Of a stretch of DNA of 9,126 bases, positions 1 through 4,498 are shown in pieces; position 1 is the first letter of the stretch, and each line of letters opens with the position of its first letter. The DNA lies in the NCBI GenBank assembly GCA_902773165.1, contig CACYDO010000343.1, forward strand, positions 1 through 9,126, written 5' to 3'. A model generated the notes under the pieces. The model did no database searches, was not told the origin of the DNA, and saw only the letters and a program-made list of their open reading frames with translations. The translations under genes and the position numbers were made by a program. Source of the DNA: an uncultured Ruminococcus sp. Lineage in GTDB: Bacteria; Bacillota; Clostridia; Oscillospirales; Acutalibacteraceae.

Positions 1-228
1 AACCGCAGAGGCGGACGCAGAGGCCGCAGAAAGGTATGCGCATTCTGCGAGAGCAATGTCGCTGTGATCGACTATAAGGATATCGGCAAGCTTCGCCGCT
101 ACGTTTCCGAGAGAGCGAAGATCCTGCCCAGACGTGTTACAGGTACATGCGCACGTCATCAGAGAGCGCTTACAGTAGCGATCAAGAGAGCAAGACACCT
201 TGCACTCATGCCCTACACAAGCGACTGA
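1..228 (+). CDS. rpsR: 30S ribosomal protein S18, 3' part (5' end outside the window)
   Basis: This is the C-terminal 75 codons of ribosomal protein S18, a small-subunit protein that binds 16S rRNA next to S6. The visible reading frame starts with an Arg/Gly-rich basic stretch, continues with the typical S18 segments IDYKD, KLRRYVSERAKILPRR and TGTCARHQR, and ends in LMPYTSD before TGA at 226-228. Cysteines at visible codons 13 and 16 (CAFC) plus Cys50 and His53 (CARH) form a CxxC...CxxH set, so this is a zinc-binding version of S18; many bacteria have lost these cysteines. S18 genes usually sit at the end of an rpsF-ssb-rpsR operon. The terminator directly downstream agrees with this gene being last, but rpsF and ssb are not visible here. 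The identification is secure. Confidence 0.97.
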   Translation, partial: NRRGGRRGRRKVCAFCESNVAVIDYKDIGKLRRYVSERAKILPRRVTGTCARHQRALTVAIKRARHLALMPYTSD

Positions 229-245
229 TAATAAATCAGTAATAC

Positions 246-276
246 AGAGCCGCAAATCACCCTTGCGGCTCTTTTT
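246..276 (+). terminator. Rho-independent terminator after rpsR
   Basis: A perfect 10-bp stem (AGAGCCGCAA at 246-255, TTGCGGCTCT at 263-272) with a 7-nt loop is followed by a T run to 276. It begins 17 nt after the rpsR stop codon and should end the ribosomal protein transcript before the thioredoxin gene. Confidence 0.93.
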
Positions 277-303
277 GATATTTACAAATATTTAAAATAT
301 ATC
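275..303 (+). promoter_or_regulatory. Possible promoter for the thioredoxin-patatin operon
   Basis: TTGATA at 275-280 and TATATC at 298-303 are separated by 17 bp, which is acceptable for a sigma-A type promoter. The -35 overlaps the T run of the rpsR terminator and the -10 is imperfect. The surrounding AT-rich sequence offers other weak choices. A promoter is expected here because the terminator isolates the next gene. Confidence 0.35.
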
Positions 304-326
304 TAAATAGAAAAGATCTGATAATA

Positions 327-638
327 ATGGAATTTGAATTGACAGCAAGCAATTTTCAGGCTGAAGTGCTGGACAACCCCGAACCTGTGCTTGTAGATTT
401 CTTTGCGCCCTGGTGCGGACCGTGCATGATGCTTATGCCGATAATTGAAGATATCGCTGATTCCGACATCGGCATAAACGTTGGCAGAGTTAATATTGAC
501 GACGACCCTGAGCTTACTGAAAAATACGGCGTGATGTCTGTACCGACGCTTATCGTCTTTAAAAACGGAAAGCCTGCCGCAAAGCTTACGGGCTATCACA
601 GTGAGGACGAAATAATCAATTTTGTAAGAAGCGTATAA
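327..638 (+). CDS. trxA: Thioredoxin
   Basis: This gene encodes a 103-residue cytoplasmic thioredoxin, a disulfide reductase that passes electrons from thioredoxin reductase to targets such as peroxiredoxins, ribonucleotide reductase and methionine sulfoxide reductase. It shows the classic active site WCGPC (Trp29, Cys30, Cys33) inside APWCGPCMMLMP and the conserved cis-proline Pro73 in SVPT. A FKNGKPA turn and a final helix complete the fold. Its length matches a single-domain thioredoxin with no signal peptide. The ATG at 327 is the only good start but has only weak Shine-Dalgarno complementarity (an A-rich stretch around 310-316). The patatin gene begins 28 bp after the stop codon, so the two are probably co-transcribed. 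Genomes of this group often hold several thioredoxins, so the trxA symbol marks the family rather than proven orthology. Confidence 0.95.
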   Translation: MEFELTASNFQAEVLDNPEPVLVDFFAPWCGPCMMLMPIIEDIADSDIGINVGRVNIDDDPELTEKYGVMSVPTLIVFKNGKPAAKLTGYHSEDEIINFVRSV

Positions 639-666
639 CGCGTCTTTTCAGGAGGGGACGTAAGAA

Positions 667-1518
667 ATGAAAACAGGATTAGTTCTTGAGGGCGGCGGTA
701 TGCGCGCAACATATACGATCGGCGTACTCGATGTAATGATGGAAAACGATATCGTTTACGACGGAATAATCGGTGTTTCGGCAGGCGCTATACATGGAGT
801 AAGCTACAAATCCGACCAGCCCGGAAGAAATATCCGGTATTATAAAAAATACGCTCACGATAAACGCTTTATGAGCGTACGCAATATGATTATGACAGGC
901 GACATGGTAGGTAAAAAATTCTGCTACGAGGAAATTCCGTGGAAGCTTGATATAATCGACAACGAAACATTTAAGGATAATCCCACAGAATTTTACGCCG
1001 TATGCGCAAATGTTGAAACAGGTGCAACGGAGTATCTAAAAATAACAGATCTGCGCGATCCGCTTCAAATGGAATATCTTCGCGCTTCCGCCACTCTCCC
1101 CTTTGTATCAAAAATCGTTGAAGCAGGAGGAATGAAGCTGCTTGACGGCGGCATGACCGACAGTATTCCTTTAAAAAAGTTTCAGGAGATGGGCTACGAA
1201 CGCAATGTTGTTGTCGCAACACGCACCGACAGCTACGTTAAGGAAGCTGAAAACATCGCTCTGGCTTCTGTGCTCTACCGCAAATACCCAAATTTTTTGC
1301 AGGCAATGAAGGATCGCCCGAAAATGTACAACGGACAGAAGGAGTATATTCTCCGGCAGGAAAAAGAGAAAAAGATATTTTTTATCCGTCCGCGCGAAGA
1401 ATTAGGAATATCACGAACAGACGCCGACCCCGATCATCTGGAGGAGATCTATCAGATAGGCAGAAAGGATATGGAACGCCAGCTGCCATTGCTTAAAAGC
1501 TTTTTGGGGCTTATATGA
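667..1518 (+). CDS. Patatin-like phospholipase (YjjU/RssA-type serine hydrolase)
   Basis: This gene encodes a 283-residue protein of the patatin family, serine acyl hydrolases that cleave acyl chains from lipids with a Ser-Asp dyad. The oxyanion-hole motif GGGMR is at residues 9-13, the nucleophile elbow GVSAG has Ser38, and the catalytic Asp160 lies in LLDGGMTDSIP. The C-terminal part (about 200-280, with LYRKYPNF, MYNGQKEYI, FFIRPREEL and DPDHLEEIYQIG) resembles the extra C-terminal domain of the E. coli YjjU-like subgroup. There is no signal peptide or membrane segment, so it is probably cytoplasmic and may act on the inner leaflet or on free lipids. The start is well supported by AGGAGG at 650-655. 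It lies 28 bp after the thioredoxin gene and is followed by a folded segment and a terminator. The exact substrate cannot be told from sequence. Confidence 0.92.
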   Translation: MKTGLVLEGGGMRATYTIGVLDVMMENDIVYDGIIGVSAGAIHGVSYKSDQPGRNIRYYKKYAHDKRFMSVRNMIMTGDMVGKKFCYEEIPWKLDIIDNETFKDNPTEFYAVCANVETGATEYLKITDLRDPLQMEYLRASATLPFVSKIVEAGGMKLLDGGMTDSIPLKKFQEMGYERNVVVATRTDSYVKEAENIALASVLYRKYPNFLQAMKDRPKMYNGQKEYILRQEKEKKIFFIRPREELGISRTDADPDHLEEIYQIGRKDMERQLPLLKSFLGLI

Positions 1519-1519
1519 G

Positions 1520-1602
1520 TTTATGTATATTTGTTGAAATAATAATATCAGAAATAGCTATAATCCGGGAGTGCCTCCCCTATTCTCTGCAAAATACATA
1601 AA
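1520..1602 (+). other. Folded 3' UTR segment with three stacked inverted repeats
   Basis: Directly after the patatin stop codon three nested pairings can be drawn. The outer stem is TTTATGTAT (1520-1528) with ATACATAAA (1594-1602). The middle stem is AGAAATAG (1550-1557) with CTATTCT (1580-1586), with one bulged A. The inner stem is GGGAG (1567-1571) with CTCCC (1575-1579) and a 3-nt loop. No T run follows, so it is not a standard terminator by itself; the real terminator comes right after. It could protect the transcript 3' end or be a small structured RNA. Folding has not been computed. Confidence 0.4.
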
Positions 1603-1605
1603 TAT

Positions 1606-1644
1606 TACCGTAATTTCGCCAAAAGGAGAGATTACGGTATTTTT
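1606..1644 (+). terminator. Rho-independent terminator of the thioredoxin-patatin operon
   Basis: TACCGTAAT (1606-1614) pairs with ATTACGGTA (1631-1639). The stem continues inward to an AAAA loop at 1621-1624, giving about 15 pairs with one mismatch and one wobble. TTTTT at 1640-1644 follows. It is the only intrinsic terminator between 1519 and the LytTR gene. The remaining 1645-1800 is AT-rich and holds promoter-like and TTGTC motifs only. Confidence 0.85.
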
Positions 1645-1678
1645 CACTTTGTATTTTTATATTTAATCTGATAAATAT

Positions 1679-1737
1679 TTGTCTAATTTTTTGACAAAAT
1701 AGATATAATTTTTCTCGTAAAATCGTCAATCCGACAA
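1679..1737. promoter_or_regulatory. Upstream TTGTC boxes of the LytTR gene
   Basis: TTGTCTAAT is at 1679-1687 on the + strand. TTGACAAAAT at 1691-1700 places a TTTGTC on the - strand, making a short inverted repeat with the first (1678-1683 against 1693-1698). A third box, TTGTCGGAT, is on the - strand at 1729-1737. They lie 25-90 bp upstream of the -35 box, where an activator could bind. The region is AT-rich, so chance matches are possible. Confidence 0.3.
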
Positions 1738-1762
1738 AAAATAAAATTCTTTCGAAAAATTA

Positions 1763-1791
1763 TTGCAAAATTGTAATGTAAAATGTATAAT
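1763..1791 (+). promoter_or_regulatory. Sigma-A type promoter of the LytTR regulator gene
   Basis: TTGCAA at 1763-1768 and a consensus TATAAT at 1786-1791 are separated by exactly 17 bp, predicting a transcript start near 1798 and a leader of about 70 nt. This is one of the clearest promoters in the window. Confidence 0.8.
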
Positions 1792-1820
1792 ATTATTCGC
1801 TGTGAAAATTGTGAAATTAA

Positions 1821-1850
1821 TTGTCATGATTCTCACTAATTTGTCAGAAT
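1821..1850 (+). promoter_or_regulatory. Direct-repeat candidate operator between promoter and LytTR start codon
   Basis: TTGTCATGAT (1821-1830) and TTGTCAGAAT (1841-1850) match at 8 of 10 positions and begin 20 bp apart, about two helical turns. LytTR regulators are known to bind pairs of direct repeats with roughly that spacing. Lying downstream of the -10 and just before the ribosome binding site, bound protein would block transcription, which suggests autorepression. The assignment is inference from position and symmetry. Confidence 0.4.
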
Positions 1851-1851
1851 G

Positions 1852-1856
1852 AGGAG
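1852..1856 (+). promoter_or_regulatory. Ribosome binding site that sets the LytTR start at 1867
   Basis: AGGAG lies 10 nt before ATG 1867. An in-frame ATG at 1849 comes before this site and has no Shine-Dalgarno of its own, so the protein should begin MKIAVCDS, as receiver domains normally do. Confidence 0.75.
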
Positions 1857-1866
1857 AGAAAACAGA

Positions 1867-2589
1867 ATGAAAATAGCAGTTTGTGACAGCAGCTGCGAAG
1901 ACATGGAGCGAATCATATTTACGCTCAGAGTATATTTTTCAAACAAGTCCGAGACGGCAGCAATTAACGGATATTTCTGCATTGATAAGCTTTTAAGCGA
2001 CGCGCATCATACCGAATTTGACGTTATTTTTCTGGAAGCAAGCAATAGTGAACGTGAGATACTTGCAGCTGCCGAAAGGATCTGGCAAGCAGGCTTCTGC
2101 AAAAAGCTTGTGCTTATGGGAAACAGTTCGGAGAAAGCTATATTCGGATACGCCGCAAGGGCTTCGGGATTCTTGTTAAAGCCGATAGAAGCAGCCGGAC
2201 TTTTCAGGCTGATGGACAGACTTACCTCCGACCGCAGCCACACTGTTTCTGTAAGGAGCAATGGTGTAGTATACAAGATACTTTGTGAGGATATCACATT
2301 TATCGAAAGCTGTAAAAACGGCTGTGAACTTCACACTATTTCGGGCGGCAAATTCAAGATCAACCGTCCCATATCATCTCTTGAAAGATCTTTAGGTAAG
2401 AATTTCCTGCGATGTCACCGCAGCTATATCGTTAATTTAAAGCATATTACATCGGTTGACGATGATTTCATTCTCTCCACAGGTGACAGAGTTCTTATTC
2501 GTCAAAAGGAGCTGCACTTATTCAAATCAAAATTCCAAGCCTACGCCGGGCAAGCGCCCGGACGCAGTTCCGATTTTACTTTATTGTGA
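1867..2589 (+). CDS. Orphan LytTR-family response regulator with degenerate receiver domain
   Basis: This gene encodes a 240-residue protein with an N-terminal receiver-like domain (about 1-120) and a C-terminal LytTR DNA-binding domain (about 125-230). The latter is recognised by DITFIES and FLRCHRSYIVNLKHI, close to the family patterns. In the receiver the usual acidic pair after strand 1 is reduced to Asp7-Ser8. The expected phospho-acceptor Asp in FDVIFLD is Glu57 (FDVIFLEAS), while the conserved Lys105 in LLKP is kept. Glu at this site often mimics phosphorylation, so the protein may be active without a kinase; that is inference. No histidine kinase is adjacent. A strong promoter and repeated TTGTC boxes precede it and suggest autoregulation. 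The last 16 or so residues fall outside the LytTR fold and are encoded partly by a GC-rich palindrome. LytTR proteins commonly control surface, competence or bacteriocin functions, but no target is evident. Confidence 0.9.
   Translation: MKIAVCDSSCEDMERIIFTLRVYFSNKSETAAINGYFCIDKLLSDAHHTEFDVIFLEASNSEREILAAAERIWQAGFCKKLVLMGNSSEKAIFGYAARASGFLLKPIEAAGLFRLMDRLTSDRSHTVSVRSNGVVYKILCEDITFIESCKNGCELHTISGGKFKINRPISSLERSLGKNFLRCHRSYIVNLKHITSVDDDFILSTGDRVLIRQKELHLFKSKFQAYAGQAPGRSSDFTLL
2546..2561. repeat. GC-rich palindrome inside the LytTR gene 3' end
   Basis: CCGGGC (2546-2551) and GCCCGG (2556-2561) are separated by AAGC. This perfect 6-bp GC stem is unlike the surrounding AT-rich coding sequence and encodes the AGQAPG tail that follows the LytTR domain. 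It may be an inserted REP-like unit or a transcript-end hairpin; no T run follows. Confidence 0.5.
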
Positions 2590-2678
2590 CGGATTATTGA
2601 TCTCCGCGTTTTATGGGTTTGAGTATTATTAATGTGGAATGCAGCTATTATCGTAATAAATCACGCGAAGTTATGCCA

Positions 2679-2707
2679 GTGTGCAGGAACGCGCAGCGTC
2701 CCCACAC
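2679..2707. other. Stable hairpin inside the inverted-repeat element
   Basis: GTGTG (2679-2683) pairs with CACAC (2703-2707). After a 2-nt bulge, GGAACGC (2686-2692) pairs with GCGTCCC (2696-2702) with one mismatch, around a GCA loop. This GC-rich fold stands out from the AT-rich surroundings. Confidence 0.55.
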
Positions 2708-2708
2708 C

Positions 2709-2741
2709 AAAAATTCCTTTCCTTCGAATGAAGGAAAGGAA
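2709..2741 (-). terminator. Intrinsic terminator of the lipoprotein-peroxiredoxin operon
   Basis: A perfect 12-bp stem, TTCCTTTCCTTC (2714-2725) with GAAGGAAAGGAA (2730-2741), has a GAAT loop. Reading the - strand it is followed by TTTTT (complement of 2709-2713), as an intrinsic terminator should be. It lies 105 nt after the peroxiredoxin stop codon, inside the inverted-repeat element. On the + strand no T run follows, so it would be a poor terminator for the LytTR gene. Confidence 0.75.
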
Positions 2742-2846
2742 CGGAGATAGGTTAAGTTGCGAACCAAGGATTTATTTATGGATATTAGTAATATAGTTTC
2801 GCGGAGATCAATTTAAGCTTGCTTATCGCCTGATTAGAACTGACTG

Positions 2847-3308
2847 TCAGTGCTCACCGACTTCCGCAAGCATTTTACCGGGATTTTCAGCCGCTTTGAC
2901 CTTTCTGAAAATCTTTTCGATAACTCCGTCCTCGCTGATAATAAACGTTGTTCTCTCAACGCCCATTGAAACCTTGCCGTACAGCTTCTTTTCACGCCAT
3001 ACATCGTATGCTGTAATAGCTTTGAGTTCAGGATCGGAAAGCAGAACAAATGGAAGCTCATATTTTTCGGCAAATCTCAAATGAGAAGCAGTGCTGTCCT
3101 TACTGATGCCGATAACCTCTGCCCCTTTTTCAACGAACTGAGGGTATAATTCTCCAAATCCACAGGCTTGCTTTGTACAGCCAGCGGTATTATCACGTGA
3201 GTAGAAATACAACACGACCCTTTTCCCACGGTAGTCCGACAACGTGTGCATTTCGCCGTTTTTATCGGGCAGCGTGAAATCCGGAGCCGTCATACCTTCT
3301 TCAAGCAT
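2847..3308 (-). CDS. bcp: Thioredoxin-dependent peroxiredoxin, PrxQ/BCP type
   Basis: This gene encodes a 153-residue cytoplasmic peroxiredoxin that reduces hydrogen peroxide and organic hydroperoxides and is recycled by thioredoxin. It opens with the AhpC/TSA signature APDFTLPDKNG and continues with RGKRVVLYFYSRDNTAGCTKQACGF. Cys44 is the peroxidatic cysteine and Cys49, five residues on, is the resolving cysteine, the spacing that defines the PrxQ/BCP class. The conserved active-site Arg119 lies in GVERTTFII. The residue two before the peroxidatic Cys is Ala instead of the usual Pro (TAGCT against TPGCT). An in-frame GTG at 3315-3317 overlaps the Shine-Dalgarno, so ATG at 3306-3308 is preferred. 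It is the second gene of an operon, 15 bp after the lipoprotein gene, and is followed by a terminator at 2709-2741. Confidence 0.94.
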   Translation of the reverse strand: MLEEGMTAPDFTLPDKNGEMHTLSDYRGKRVVLYFYSRDNTAGCTKQACGFGELYPQFVEKGAEVIGISKDSTASHLRFAEKYELPFVLLSDPELKAITAYDVWREKKLYGKVSMGVERTTFIISEDGVIEKIFRKVKAAENPGKMLAEVGEH

Positions 3309-3316
3309 CAGGCTCA

Positions 3317-3322
3317 CTCCTT
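3317..3322 (-). promoter_or_regulatory. Ribosome binding site that sets the peroxiredoxin start
   Basis: On the - strand AAGGAG (complement of 3317-3322) sits 8 nt before ATG at 3308. The alternative GTG overlaps the final G of this motif and could not use it. The site lies in the 15-bp gap after the lipoprotein TAA (3324-3326), so translation of the two genes may be coupled. Confidence 0.8.
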
Positions 3323-3323
3323 A

Positions 3324-4331
3324 TTACAAAATAATTTCATCATTCGCAGAGTTATCGACAAAACGATATCCAAAATCGCTGACAACATCGTTTTGGACAC
3401 CTAGGAACAGATATCTGTCGCCGCTGTAATAACGATACTCTCCGTCTGCAATCTCGTCTTCCTGTCCGTAAATCTTCCGGACGTCTTCAACAGTCATATC
3501 TATATGAACGCCCTTTCCGGTGGACAAGGAACGATCATAGACCTTTATCCTCAACACTGTAAATACCGAATCGTCCACTCCAGAAACAGCTTCAATATTA
3601 AAACCGTCGTAAGAATAATCCTTAGAATCATTTGCTGTACTATCCGGTGGACTATCAGGCTCACCAATAGCTGCGACAACATCGTCAATATTTTCACCCA
3701 ACATAATGGGAGAACCGTTATAGTAAAATACCAGATCTTCCTCTGCAAAATATCCCTGCGAAACAGCAGCTATATCAGAATTATCGCCTTTTTCGGAGTC
3801 TGGATCGTTATTTTCCGCAGCTTCGCTCTGAACATCGCTGTCAGTATTTATCTGCTCGTCTTCGGAAGAAGACGTTTTATTCTCCGAGAATATTTTTGAA
3901 TTATCGCTGCTGTCGTTGATATCTGTCGAAACATCAATTTCAGTATCGGTGGCATGCTGCTCACCTGCGTCATCGGTATAGTAATACGTTACTGTTGTTT
4001 TGTTGGTAATACCGGAAGAGCCTGCCGAAGAACTTTTCTCCGGTTCGGAAACATTTTCGGAGGAAAAGTTCTTACTGTTCTGATCTGCTTCCTTAACAGT
4101 CTGATCGCTGTTCGTTTTCTGTTCAGGCTGAGATCGGCCAACACTTTCGGAAACGTTGCTGCGGCTGCTTGATTCATCGCCGACATCGGTATAATTAACG
4201 CTGTAATAGCTGCTGTTGTTAAGATCGGTATTTTCATTTTTACTTTCATCGTTTTCTCCGACGCCGCAGGCAGTCATATTTGCCGCTGCAAGAGTAAATA
4301 CCAACACTGCAATACAGTATTTTTTCATCAT
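3324..4331 (-). CDS. Surface lipoprotein with Ser/Asp/Asn-rich stalk and duplicated C-terminal domain
   Basis: This gene encodes a 335-residue predicted lipoprotein. MMKKYCIAVLVFTLAAANMTAC is a lipoprotein signal peptide with lipidation at Cys22 (lipobox MTAC, with Met at -3). Residues 25-195 are a low-complexity hydrophilic stalk rich in Ser, Asp, Asn, Glu and Thr, suited to crossing the cell wall. Residues 198-325 form a compact domain with two related halves: IMLGENIDDVVAAIGEPD (about 209-226) and VHIDMTVEDVRKIYGQED (about 275-292), each followed by strands with aromatic residues. The pattern (small turn, helix ending in GEP/GQE, then beta strands) resembles tandem BLIP/SmpA-like units; I infer this from shape only. 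Start ATG 4331 has AAGGTG 8 nt upstream; a second ATG follows at once. It is co-transcribed with the peroxiredoxin gene. Function unknown. Confidence 0.85.
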   Translation of the reverse strand: MMKKYCIAVLVFTLAAANMTACGVGENDESKNENTDLNNSSYYSVNYTDVGDESSSRSNVSESVGRSQPEQKTNSDQTVKEADQNSKNFSSENVSEPEKSSSAGSSGITNKTTVTYYYTDDAGEQHATDTEIDVSTDINDSSDNSKIFSENKTSSSEDEQINTDSDVQSEAAENNDPDSEKGDNSDIAAVSQGYFAEEDLVFYYNGSPIMLGENIDDVVAAIGEPDSPPDSTANDSKDYSYDGFNIEAVSGVDDSVFTVLRIKVYDRSLSTGKGVHIDMTVEDVRKIYGQEDEIADGEYRYYSGDRYLFLGVQNDVVSDFGYRFVDNSANDEIIL

Positions 4332-4404
4332 ACTTCCAACACCTTCCCTTCAGGCTCGGCTGATGTATTCCGAATATACACATAATAACCCGAGTCTACA
4401 CTTT

Positions 4405-4432
4405 ATTATACCATATCTTTAGATATTATCAA
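4405..4432 (-). promoter_or_regulatory. Promoter of the lipoprotein-peroxiredoxin operon, with palindrome in the spacer
   Basis: Read on the - strand, TTGATA (4427-4432) and TATAAT (4405-4410) are 16 bp apart with an extended -10 (TGG before TATAAT). Transcription should start near 4398, leaving a leader of about 67 nt. The spacer is filled by the inverted repeat ATATCT-TT-AGATAT (4413-4426), where a repressor could sit. It shares the string TGGTATAATAAA with the promoter of the NYN gene. The rest of 4332-4498 is AT-rich with no gene, and no clear terminator for the NYN gene is visible. Confidence 0.78.
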
Positions 4433-4498
4433 GTACATTTTATTACGATATTATTAATTTTCAAGTCGAATTTTTTATTATATTAACACTAAACAGCG

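Larger units (their letters stand above)
2596..2812. repeat. Inverted-repeat-bounded element, possibly MITE-like or a structured RNA
   Basis: A perfect 13-bp inverted repeat, ATTGATCTCCGCG at 2596-2608 and CGCGGAGATCAAT at 2800-2812, frames 217 bp without a credible gene. A second, inner pair follows the same symmetry: TATTATTAAT near 2624 against ATTAGTAATA near 2784, with one mismatch. Inside are two further hairpins (2679-2707 and 2714-2741). The element begins 7 bp after the LytTR stop codon and ends 34 bp before the peroxiredoxin stop codon, so it fills the space between two convergent genes. No transposase is present and I see no clear target-site duplication. It could be a dispersed non-autonomous element or a conserved structured RNA. 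Confidence 0.55.

Noticed and set aside
327..1518. Thioredoxin plus patatin phospholipase as a defence or toxin system
   Set aside because: Both are ordinary full-length family members with close YjjU/RssA-like features. No nucleotide cyclase, effector partner or phage-defence neighbour is present, unlike CBASS-type patatin systems.
1849..1866. Upstream in-frame ATG for the LytTR regulator
   Set aside because: The ribosome binding site AGGAG lies downstream of this ATG and serves ATG 1867, which also gives the normal receiver start MKIAVCD.
2834..3073. 79-codon - strand open frame overlapping the peroxiredoxin gene
   Set aside because: It is a shifted frame inside a well-supported peroxiredoxin and has no ribosome binding site.
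3309..3317. GTG start giving a peroxiredoxin three residues longer
   Set aside because: The GTG overlaps the Shine-Dalgarno AAGGAG, leaving no spacer; ATG 3308 has ideal 8-nt spacing.
3504..3899. 131-codon + strand open frame
   Set aside because: It is antisense to the lipoprotein gene, which has a lipobox, a promoter and a ribosome binding site. The + frame shows no domain and odd composition.
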